From Bacillota bacterium (GTDB lineage: Bacteria > Bacillota > Clostridia > Oscillospirales > Acutalibacteraceae): 5,220 bases of DNA. Positions 1 to 5,220 of the stretch are shown here, in pieces (the stretch's first letter is position 1; every line of letters starts with the position of its first letter). The DNA is taken from the NCBI GenBank assembly GCA_009786275.1, contig WQTL01000313.1:1-5220 (forward strand). The letters are read 5' to 3'. The translations under genes and the position numbers were made by a program. Below the pieces are notes generated by a model that was given only the letters and a program-made list of their open reading frames with translations, was not told the DNA's origin and did not search any database.

Positions 1-600
1 CGCGATCCGGCAAAGCAGGGTGGACAGCGCCGCGCCCGTCACGCCGATTTTCAGGACAAAAATAAAAAAGGTGTTGCCGCCTATGTTCATGACGTTGGCC
101 ATCAGCGCGATGCGCATGGGGGTGCGGGTGTCCTTCGCCGCGCGCAGCAGGGCCGCGTTGGCGTTGTACAGCGCCAGGGCCGGGTAGGAGCAGGCCGTGA
201 GCAGGAAGTACGACAGGGCGGCTTCCATCACGTCGGGCTCGATGGAGCCGTAGAACAGGCGGATGATGGGGCGGCGCAGGGGGATCGCCGCGGCCATAAT
301 CCCCAGCGAGAGCAGGGTGACGACGTAGACAAGCTGCCTGGCGCAGGCCCAGGCGTTTTCCAGAGCCTGCCTGCCGATATATTGGCTGACCACCACCGCG
401 CCGCCGGTGCACAGCGCGCCCAGGCCGACGACCAGCAGATTATTGATGTTGTCGACGATGTTGACCCCGGCGGTGGCGTACTCCCCTAGGGGACTGACCA
501 TCAGGTTGTCGCAGGCGCCCATGGCGACCGCCAACAGCTGCTCCACGATGAGCGGCCAGATGAGCTTCAGAAAGCGGCGGTCGATTGCAGGCTTTCTCAC
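1..600 (-). CDS. MATE-family multidrug/sodium-coupled efflux transporter, N-terminal 200 residues (3' end outside window)
   Basis: A membrane antiporter of the MATE family, which exports cationic drugs or metabolites in exchange for Na+ or H+. The 200 visible residues read through to the window edge without a stop; the family is usually about 450 residues, so less than half is present. Typical features are the opening helix FLKLIWPLIVEQLL (residues 10-23), the MGACDNLMVS stretch (27-36), GLGALCTGGAVVVSQYIG (59-76), and the diagnostic loop LLRAAKDTRTPM (151-162) followed by N169, N172 and N176 in a hydrophobic helix. Several alternating hydrophobic segments fit about five to six membrane helices. 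The start is GTG, chosen because GGAGGG lies 10 bases upstream and an in-frame stop lies shortly before it. It begins 37 bp after the ribosomal GTPase stop, with no terminator between them, so the two are probably cotranscribed. The substrate cannot be told from sequence; the family call is secure. Confidence 0.93.
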   Translation of the reverse strand, partial: MRKPAIDRRFLKLIWPLIVEQLLAVAMGACDNLMVSPLGEYATAGVNIVDNINNLLVVGLGALCTGGAVVVSQYIGRQALENAWACARQLVYVVTLLSLGIMAAAIPLRRPIIRLFYGSIEPDVMEAALSYFLLTACSYPALALYNANAALLRAAKDTRTPMRIALMANVMNIGGNTFFIFVLKIGVTGAALSTLLCRIA

Positions 601-610
601 GGTTCGGGAA

Positions 611-616
611 CCCTCC
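611..616 (-). promoter_or_regulatory. Ribosome binding site of the MATE gene
   Basis: GGAGGG on the minus strand, 10 bases ahead of the GTG at 600. It decides the start: an in-frame TGA lies upstream and no ATG in this frame lies between them. An in-frame TTG overlaps the site itself and is a worse candidate. Confidence 0.75.
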
Positions 617-637
617 AAAAATTTTATGCCAAATCAA

Positions 638-2638
638 TCACAGCGCGCCTCGCTTATGCAAAATCCACTTGGCCCGGTCCAGGGGGTCCACGCCGCGTCG
701 CCTGGCTGTTTTGCCCAATTCAAGCGGGCAGGGGCGGTAGCCGTCAAAACGCGAGGCATATTGCGCCTTGCCGGAGGACAGCGATTGTACACGCGCCGAA
801 AAGTCCATGCTTTCAGCCAGCGGCGCGCAGGCTTCCAGCTCCGTCCGGCCATTGACACTAACGGAGCCCATGATCTCCCCGCGCATGTTGATGATCTCGC
901 TGATGAGCCTGCCGGAAACCTCCTCGGGCGCTTCGATATGCAGACGCAAATAGGGCTCCAGCAGCTGGCTGCCGCAGTTGACCATGCCGTTCATGAACGC
1001 CAGAGGCGTGGCCAGGAAGAAATCCAGTGGGTGGGTGTGGATGTGATGCCAGCCCCCGCCGCGCAGCGTGATTTTCACGTCGGTGACCTCCCAGCCGTAG
1101 AGCCCCTGCTTCATGGCTTCGGGCAGCGCGGCCTCAACGTGATTTTGATATCGCTGGGGGATTTGCGATTTCTGCACGATGGACTCAAAAATATACCCGC
1201 TGCCCGCCGGAAGCGGCTCGAAGCCCAGCTCGATCACCGCCCAGCAGGGTTTTGGCATGGTGTAGCGCTCATGGCCTGTCCCGGCTTTACAAATTGTCTC
1301 TTTATAAATGACGCTTGGCGGCGAAAACTCCGCCATGATGCCGTAACGCGTGGCCAGCAGGTGCCGCAGCACCTCGATTTGGACCTCGCCCATGATGCTG
1401 ACCGTCAGTTCCCGCTCGTCTGGCTCCCACTCGCAGGAGAGCAGCGGGTCCTCCTCGGCCAGCTCGCGCACCGCCGTGAGCAACGGTGTGGGGTTCGGGT
1501 TGCCGTCCGTGACCCGCACATGAAACAGCGGGGTGGTTTGCAGCGGCGGGATGTGCCGTGCGGCGTTTATCTCGCCGACGATATCCCCAACCTTCACCGA
1601 CGCGAGCCCGTATAGCACGGCGATGTCGCCACCCGAAAACCCGCCCCGGTCGGCCAGCTTTGTCCCGGATGAAAACTGCCGTATCTGTGTGACTTTTTCC
1701 ATACGCGGTTCGGCTTTGGAATTGTCGCCGTCCAGCAGCGTGAGCGTGTCGCGGTTATGGATCTGCCCCGTAAACAGCCGGATATGGGCCGCCTTGCCCA
1801 TGGCCTTGTCGTGTTCGATTTTGTATATTTTACCGCTGAGCGGGCCGTCCGTGTTTTCGGAGACGCGCGGCAGGCGTGGGATGATTTCCAGTAGCTTGGT
1901 TATGCCCACATTGCAGGCCGCAGAGCCATAGACCAAGGGGTACGCTCTGCCCTGCGCACATAAACGAAACAAGCTGTCCTCCATCTGCGCTTGGGTGAGC
2001 GTCCCCTGCGCAAAGCTGTTCTCCAGGGCTTCCTCCAGGGAGCAGAGCGTCAAAATGCCGTCGTCGTCAAAGGCTGTGTCCTCCACAGCGCAACTGCGTG
2101 TGCCCTGGGATTTCACGGTGTTCAGCGCCACGATGTGGGGCGAGAGCTTTTTCGTCAGATCGGCGAACACTTTATTCGTGTCCACACCTGCGCGGTCAAT
2201 CTTGTTGACAAATAAGATTACCGGCAATCCCGCCTGTTCCATTGCCCGAAAGAACAGCTCGGTCTGGGACTGCACACCCTCGGCGGCGGAGACGATCAGC
2301 AGGCCGCAGTCGACCGCCAAAAGCGCGCGCTGCACCTCGGCCATGAAGTCCATGTGGCCGGGGGTATCGATGATGTTCAGGCGCAGCCCCGGCGACAGGG
2401 GGATCACCGCCGAGGCCGAGCGCACGGAGATGCCCCGGGCGCGCTCGATGTCCATGCTGTCCGTGGCGGCGGTGCCGTCGTCCACGCTGCCCAGCTGCCG
2501 CGTGGCGCCGCAGGCGTGGAGCATGCGCTCCACCGTGGTGGTCTTCCCGGCGTCCACGTGGGCGAAAACGCCCAGGTTGATGATGTCCGCGGCATTCAGC
2601 TCCCTTCCGATATAGGTGTCGCTCACGATTTCAGGCAT
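638..2638 (-). CDS. TetM/EF-G-like translational GTPase (ribosomal protection protein family)
   Basis: A cytoplasmic ribosome-binding GTPase of 666 residues (Tet(M) is 639). Known family members either dislodge tetracycline from the 30S subunit or have undefined translation roles. The G domain is complete: AHVDAGKT (26-33), RGISV (68-72), DTPGHMDF with catalytic His95 (91-98), NKID (145-148) and GSA (238-240). Later TetM-like blocks are MGEVQIEV (416-423), PLPAGSG (475-481) and QGLYGWEVTD (511-520). The last residues, GVDPLDRAKWILHKRGAL, resemble the Tet(M) C-terminal helix. Two things differ from Tet(M). The domain IV tip, YYSPVSTPADF in Tet(M), reads WHHIHTHPLDF here (530-540). Domain V carries NMRGEIMG (584-591), closer to EF-G. 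The ATG at 2638 has no Shine-Dalgarno and gives about 16 residues ahead of the point where Tet(M) begins, so the true start is uncertain. Tetracycline resistance is possible but not shown; I give no tet symbol. The MATE gene follows 37 bp downstream. Confidence 0.9.
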   Translation of the reverse strand: MPEIVSDTYIGRELNAADIINLGVFAHVDAGKTTTVERMLHACGATRQLGSVDDGTAATDSMDIERARGISVRSASAVIPLSPGLRLNIIDTPGHMDFMAEVQRALLAVDCGLLIVSAAEGVQSQTELFFRAMEQAGLPVILFVNKIDRAGVDTNKVFADLTKKLSPHIVALNTVKSQGTRSCAVEDTAFDDDGILTLCSLEEALENSFAQGTLTQAQMEDSLFRLCAQGRAYPLVYGSAACNVGITKLLEIIPRLPRVSENTDGPLSGKIYKIEHDKAMGKAAHIRLFTGQIHNRDTLTLLDGDNSKAEPRMEKVTQIRQFSSGTKLADRGGFSGGDIAVLYGLASVKVGDIVGEINAARHIPPLQTTPLFHVRVTDGNPNPTPLLTAVRELAEEDPLLSCEWEPDERELTVSIMGEVQIEVLRHLLATRYGIMAEFSPPSVIYKETICKAGTGHERYTMPKPCWAVIELGFEPLPAGSGYIFESIVQKSQIPQRYQNHVEAALPEAMKQGLYGWEVTDVKITLRGGGWHHIHTHPLDFFLATPLAFMNGMVNCGSQLLEPYLRLHIEAPEEVSGRLISEIINMRGEIMGSVSVNGRTELEACAPLAESMDFSARVQSLSSGKAQYASRFDGYRPCPLELGKTARRRGVDPLDRAKWILHKRGAL
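2593..2608 (-). promoter_or_regulatory. Shine-Dalgarno-like site plus ATG, out of frame with the GTPase
   Basis: GGAAGGGAG (2600-2608) followed by CTGA and ATG (2593-2595) on the minus strand. It sits just where Tet(M)-type proteins begin, but the ATG is one base off the GTPase frame and opens only a 63-codon shadow. One extra base between this ATG and the downstream ATC ATC AAC codons would join them. It may be a coincidence, a sequencing error or a decoy start. Confidence 0.3.
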
Positions 2639-2645
2639 ATTTCAT

Positions 2646-2673
2646 AAAAAAGGGCAGGGTGTCGCCCCTGCCC
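2646..2673 (-). terminator. Rho-independent terminator after HU, directly ahead of the GTPase
   Basis: On the minus strand a perfect 8-bp stem, GGGCAGGG (2666-2673) with CCCTGCCC (2652-2659), closes a 6-base loop and is followed by six T residues (2646-2651). It lies 20 bp past the HU stop and should end the HU transcript. Its T-run stops 7 bases before the GTPase ATG, so it also sits in the GTPase leader and could act as an attenuator. Confidence 0.9.
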
Positions 2674-2693
2674 AATTCTTGCGTTATGGATGG

Positions 2694-2972
2694 CTATTTC
2701 GCGGCCACGGCGTCCTTAAGCGCCTTGCCGGCCTTGAATACCAGAACCTGGGTAGCCGGAGAGATCAATTCCTCGCCGGTCTGGGGATTGCGGACTTTCT
2801 TTTCAGCGCGCTGCCGCACCTCAAAGGCTCCGAAGCCCACGAACTGCACCTTTTCGCCGGCAACCAGCGCTTCGGTCAGCGCCTTGATCACCGCATCGGT
2901 CCATGCGGCGGCCTGCTTCTTTTCGATGCCCTCCTGCTCCGCGAGTTTGGCCGTGAATTCTTGCTTGTTCAT
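2694..2972 (-). CDS. hup: HU-family nucleoid-associated DNA-binding protein
   Basis: A 92-residue histone-like protein that as a dimer bends and compacts DNA and assists recombination and replication. The length is that of typical HU. The N-terminal helical half begins MNKQEFTAKLAEQEGIEKKQ (1-20). The saddle follows with VGFGAFEVRQR (45-55). The DNA-gripping arm has the hallmark RNPQTG (61-66), in which Pro63 is the residue that wedges into the minor groove. The C-terminal FKAGKALKDAV (79-89) completes the fold. The ATG at 2972 is preceded by AAGGAG with 6 bases of spacing, so the start is firm; the stop is TAG. It is a single-gene unit with its own promoter upstream and terminator downstream. 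It may be the chromosomal HU or a copy belonging to the neighbouring recombinase element; sequence alone does not decide. IHF-type subunits are the alternative, but HU is far more likely in this background. Confidence 0.96.
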   Translation of the reverse strand: MNKQEFTAKLAEQEGIEKKQAAAWTDAVIKALTEALVAGEKVQFVGFGAFEVRQRAEKKVRNPQTGEELISPATQVLVFKAGKALKDAVAAK

Positions 2973-3019
2973 ATAATGCTCCTTTTTTTAGCTTTTAGTG
3001 AATTCGTTTTGCGTCGAAT

Positions 3020-3048
3020 ATTATATCAAAAAACTGAGCTAATTGCAA
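3020..3048 (-). promoter_or_regulatory. hup: Sigma-A promoter of the HU gene
   Basis: On the minus strand, -35 TTGCAA (3043-3048), a 17-bp spacer and a perfect -10 TATAAT (3020-3025). The predicted transcription start near 3013 gives a leader of about 40 bases with the ribosome binding site AAGGAG at 2979-2984. Spacing and -10 are ideal, which suits a highly expressed nucleoid protein. Confidence 0.88.
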
Positions 3049-3085
3049 GCCTTTCTGAAAATCATGCGCAGGCCGTTTTTTTTAT

Positions 3086-3121
3086 CAAGGCCGCAAGCGT
3101 TCCGCACGCATTGCGGCCTTG
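3086..3121. repeat. Hairpin 1 between HU and recombinase
   Basis: Perfect 11-bp inverted repeat, CAAGGCCGCAA (3086-3096) and TTGCGGCCTTG (3111-3121), with an inner GCG/CGC pairing inside the 14-base loop. The side next to a T8 run (3076-3083) is wrong for a plus-strand terminator, and on the minus strand the stem is followed by A residues, so it is not a standard terminator on either strand. Its arms are nearly identical to those of hairpin 2 (3179-3215). Confidence 0.75.
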
Positions 3122-3178
3122 CGGTCTTGCATCCTTCAAGGTGGATTTCCCTGCAATATCAAGGAGTCTGGCCATTTT

Positions 3179-3215
3179 CAAGGCTGCAAAACGCCGTTTG
3201 CCTTTTGCGGCCTTG
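3179..3215. repeat. Hairpin 2, just downstream of the recombinase stop
   Basis: Inverted repeat of 13 positions, CAAGGCTGCAAAA (3179-3191) and TTTTGCGGCCTTG (3203-3215), with one mismatch that is a G-U pair in plus-strand RNA and an 11-base loop. It lies 19 bp past the recombinase stop. It may serve as a transcript-end hairpin, though no T-run follows on the minus strand. It shares CAAGGCnGCAA and TTGCGGCCTTG with hairpin 1, with about 94 bp between centres. Confidence 0.72.
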
Positions 3216-3234
3216 GATTGCGACCTTTATAATG

Positions 3235-4839
3235 TTACCCCATCGCAACTTCCATCTCCCCGCCCTGCCTGAACCGGATCCGCAGCCAATCCTTCGACAG
3301 CACCCGCACACACTCAACCATCTGGCGGATAATCACGTTGTCCCATTCGATGGGGTGATGCCGCAGGCGGTCCAGATCGGCGATGAACTGCGCGTGGAGG
3401 GCCTGCTCGTTTTCGCCGTGCCGTTCCTCGGTTTGGGCTGATGCCAGCTTCGCCTTGAGGGAGAGTTTTTCGCTGAGCAGCCGTTCGAGCTGCGTATCGT
3501 AGTTGCCCTGATTGCCGTCTTGGGTTTCCAGCAGGATCACTTCGGCGAGTTCGCCTTCGATGGCCTGGAGGCGCAGTTGGACCGCGCATAGGTCCTCGCC
3601 GGCATCGCTTTGGCGCAGGCCCATGGCGATGTGGGTCTTCAGGGTTTCGAGGAAAGCCGGATTGAGAGAGGCCATTTCCTTGATGGCATTGGCGATGGCG
3701 TCCTGGATCGCGCTTTCCTCCAGCGTCGGCGAGTTCTTGCAATATTTCGTGCCGAAGTCCAGGCGGCTGATGCAGCGCCAGACGACCTTCTTTTGTCCGT
3801 TCTTGGACCAGGTGACGCGCCGATACGGCGTCCCGCAATCGCCGCAGATGAGCAGTTCGGTCAGGGCATATTTCGATGAATACTTGCCCTGTTGGGTCTT
3901 CGTGCCGACCTGCTTGACCTTGCGCTTGCTGCCACGCCGGGCCAGTTCCTCCTGCACCCGGTTCCAGGTGGCTCGGTCGACAATGGCGGGGTGGCTGTCC
4001 TCCACCAGGTACTGCGGGAGCTGGCCAGCGTTGACCTCGACCTTGTGGGTGATGCAGTCGCTGACGAAGGTCTTTTGCAGCAAGGCGCAGCCGTAATATT
4101 TCTCGTTTCGCAGGATGGACGCGACCGTCGAGCTGCTCCAAACTTCTTTTTGCATGGGCGTGGAGGCGCCTTCGGCGGTCAGCGCATCGGCGATTTGCTG
4201 CCTGCTGCGGCCGGCCAGAAAGTCCGTATATATCCTGCGGATGACCGCCGCTTCTTCTTCCACGATTTCGGGCTTGCCGTCCGGACCGCGGCGGTAGCCC
4301 AGGAAGCTGGCGTAGCTGATGGCCACGTTGCCGGCCTTGGCGCTGCGCTGCTTGCCCCACTTGACGTTGGCACTGATGCTTTCGCTCTCGGCCTGGGCCA
4401 GGCTGGCATAGATGGTGAGCAGGAACTCGTTGGTGGCGTAGCGGGTATCGATACCCTCTTTTTCAAAAATCACGCCAATGCCCATGGCCTTCAGCAGACG
4501 CACGTGCTCGAGGGAATCCACCGTGTTCCGGGCGAATCGAGAGATACTTTTCGTCAGGATAATATCGATCTTCCCGGCTTTACAGTGCCGGATCATACGC
4601 TGGAAGTCCTTGCGCTTGGTGGTGGATGTGCCCGTGATACCCTCGTCCGCGAAAATCCCGGCGAAACGGTATTCGGGGTTTTGCATGATGGCGTCGGTGT
4701 AGTATGCGCGCTGGGCCTCGTAGCTGAGAGCCTGTTCATCCGCCAGTGTGCTCACCCGCGCGTAGGCCGCCGCGTTCAACTGGCGGTTCGCCTGTTGCTG
4801 CGTGAACTCCGGCTTGGCCGGGATTATCGTCACATTCAT
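3235..4839 (-). CDS. Large serine recombinase (integrase/resolvase family) of a mobile element
   Basis: A 534-residue site-specific recombinase that cuts and rejoins DNA through a 5'-phosphoserine link, normally to integrate or excise an element. The resolvase catalytic domain (about 22-165) has YARVST with nucleophile Ser30 and Arg28, and the active-site block TKSISRFARNT (96-106). The recombinase domain spans about 175-300, including FLGYRRGPDGKPEIVEEEAA. A zinc ribbon follows with Cys332, Cys335, Cys356 and Cys367, then a coiled coil at about 420-465 that in this family controls synapsis and direction. The C-terminus near residue 534 is complete, ending in TAA. The length is normal for large serine recombinases and every key residue is present, so it is probably active. 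The ATG has GGAAGGG 9 bases upstream, within the end of the preceding frame, so the two may be translationally coupled. Its exact element and attachment sites are unknown. Confidence 0.96.
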   Translation of the reverse strand: MNVTIIPAKPEFTQQQANRQLNAAAYARVSTLADEQALSYEAQRAYYTDAIMQNPEYRFAGIFADEGITGTSTTKRKDFQRMIRHCKAGKIDIILTKSISRFARNTVDSLEHVRLLKAMGIGVIFEKEGIDTRYATNEFLLTIYASLAQAESESISANVKWGKQRSAKAGNVAISYASFLGYRRGPDGKPEIVEEEAAVIRRIYTDFLAGRSRQQIADALTAEGASTPMQKEVWSSSTVASILRNEKYYGCALLQKTFVSDCITHKVEVNAGQLPQYLVEDSHPAIVDRATWNRVQEELARRGSKRKVKQVGTKTQQGKYSSKYALTELLICGDCGTPYRRVTWSKNGQKKVVWRCISRLDFGTKYCKNSPTLEESAIQDAIANAIKEMASLNPAFLETLKTHIAMGLRQSDAGEDLCAVQLRLQAIEGELAEVILLETQDGNQGNYDTQLERLLSEKLSLKAKLASAQTEERHGENEQALHAQFIADLDRLRHHPIEWDNVIIRQMVECVRVLSKDWLRIRFRQGGEMEVAMG

Positions 4840-5122
4840 GGTCGTCGTCCCTTCCTATGATTTGTCCGTTCTTCAATCGCAGTTGCACAATGGCAGGACT
4901 GCTCAGGAGTATCTGCCCGGTGAGCCTGTCCAGGACGTCTGAAGAAAAAGCGGAGAGCGGAGCCATTTGATTCAGCTCCGCTCTCAGTTGTTTGGTTGTG
5001 TTTTTTTGGTCGTCCAGCCGACTGTATTTCAAAGCCGCCAGTTCGAAGATGCTTTCCTTCAGCTTGTCCCGGTCGAAGTTGAAGCCCTCCAGCTGGCGGC
5101 TGATCTCGTTCTGCATGGCCAC
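4736..5122 (-). CDS. Small protein resembling the C-terminal tail of a large serine recombinase
   Basis: A 128-codon frame. Residues 1 to about 90 look like the end of a recombinase: charged helical stretches (FDRDKLKESIFELAALKYS, about 16-34, and TKQLRAELNQMAPLSAFS, about 43-60), followed by a closing strand ending LRLKNGQIIG (about 81-90). Ends of the form KNG-hydrophobic are usual in this family. There is no catalytic domain or zinc ribbon. The last 35 or so residues overlap the recombinase start by 104 bp and are rich in D, G, H and P, so this tail may simply be read-through into a region constrained by the other frame. The start is uncertain: GTG at 5122 or ATG at 5116, neither with a good ribosome binding site. 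An in-frame TAG lies 21 bp upstream of the GTG. It could be a real accessory gene of the module or the remnant of a decayed second recombinase. Confidence 0.6.
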   Translation of the reverse strand: MAMQNEISRQLEGFNFDRDKLKESIFELAALKYSRLDDQKNTTKQLRAELNQMAPLSAFSSDVLDRLTGQILLSSPAIVQLRLKNGQIIGRDDDHECDDNPGQAGVHAATGEPPVERGGLRAGEHTGG

Positions 5123-5143
5123 GATGTTGATACTATTCCCGCT

Positions 5144-5220
5144 CTAAAAGCAATCCATAATCCATTGTCTTGCGCAGATGCTCTTGACGGTATCGGGTGA
5201 AAGGTCGCGTATGGTATCGC
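5144..5220 (-). CDS. C-terminal end of an upstream gene, possibly helix-turn-helix (5' part outside window)
   Basis: Only 24 codons and a TAG stop are visible, with the start beyond the right edge. The tail reads DTIRDLSPDTVKSICARQWI and then MDCF. The piece LSPDTVKSICAR resembles the turn and recognition helix of sigma-70 region 4-like or related helix-turn-helix proteins, often seen near clostridial recombinase clusters. This is resemblance by eye over a short stretch. Another minus-strand frame here is also open to a stop (ending DYGLLLERE), so the frame choice is itself uncertain. The stop lies 21 bp before the next start and in the same frame. Confidence 0.35.
   Translation of the reverse strand, partial: DTIRDLSPDTVKSICARQWIMDCF

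Larger units (their letters stand above)
3235..5220 (-). mobile_element. Recombination module, probably one end of an integrative element (boundary unproven)
   Basis: A complete large serine recombinase, an overlapping frame resembling a recombinase tail, and a possible helix-turn-helix gene tail lie head to tail on one strand. Clustered serine recombinase genes of this kind typically mark the end of clostridial integrative elements. No attachment site or terminal repeat could be identified. The left limit given is simply the recombinase stop, and the element continues beyond the right edge or may also extend left past HU. Confidence 0.45.

Noticed and set aside
440..637. 65-codon minus-strand frame at the GTPase-MATE junction
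   Set aside because: It is a shifted reading of the MATE start region; the MATE frame shows clear transporter motifs and the GTG start has a ribosome binding site.
407..1615. 402-codon plus-strand open frame opposite the GTPase and part of the MATE gene
   Set aside because: The product is rich in R, H, Q and A with no recognisable domain and lies antisense to a strongly conserved GTPase. Long antisense frames are expected in GC-rich coding DNA.
2404..2595. 63-codon frame from the ATG with the strong Shine-Dalgarno inside the GTPase
   Set aside because: As a protein it is a shifted G domain (R-, P-, T- and S-rich). The site is listed as a possible regulatory or indel signal instead of a gene.
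3050..3083. T8 run (3076-3083) after GGCCG as a plus-strand terminator
   Set aside because: The only upstream partner is a 4-bp GCCT/AGGC pairing with a long loop, and no plus-strand gene precedes it.
3314..4360. 348-codon minus-strand frame inside the recombinase
   Set aside because: It is an alternate frame of the same DNA, very rich in R, P, G and Q, whereas the overlapping frame has all the recombinase motifs.
3892..4860. 322-codon plus-strand open frame opposite the recombinase
   Set aside because: It is antisense to the catalytic and recombinase domains, has low-complexity G/A/V/D composition and no family resemblance; it is a shadow.
1..5220. CRISPR array, tRNA or rRNA genes
   Set aside because: I saw no regularly spaced direct repeats and no tRNA- or rRNA-like sequence on either strand.

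Overview
The window looks like part of a GC-rich, low-AT Gram-positive genome, most likely a gut-type clostridium (Oscillospiraceae-like). This is inferred from three things: the style of the large serine recombinase, a TetM-type translational GTPase, and a Firmicutes-like HU with a textbook sigma-A promoter. No ribosomal marker is present, so the taxonomic call is an inference. Every gene I accept is on the minus strand, so the biological order runs from right to left. The long plus-strand open frames are shadows of these genes.

Right part (about 5220 to 3235): a recombination module. First comes the last 24 codons of a gene whose tail resembles a helix-turn-helix. Next is a small protein resembling the C-terminal tail of a large serine recombinase. 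It overlaps, by 104 bp, a complete 534-residue large serine recombinase with an intact catalytic serine, a recombinase domain, a four-cysteine zinc ribbon and a coiled coil. This looks like one end of an integrative or mobilizable element; its boundary is not proven.

Middle (3234 to 2640): a 186-bp stretch downstream of the recombinase carries two related hairpins and four copies of TCAAGG. A strong sigma-A promoter (TTGCAA, 17 bp, TATAAT) then drives a complete 92-residue HU-type nucleoid protein, which ends in a clean Rho-independent terminator.

Left part (2638 to 1): a TetM/EF-G-type ribosomal GTPase begins only 7 bases after the U-tract of the HU terminator. It is followed 37 bp later by a MATE-family multidrug efflux transporter cut off by the window edge. 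The GTPase and transporter look like a two-gene operon that could combine ribosome protection with drug export. I see no separate promoter for this pair, so expression may depend on read-through of the HU terminator, a possible attenuation arrangement. The GTPase also has an unusual tip loop in domain IV and an unresolved start site; these are the most interesting points in the window.
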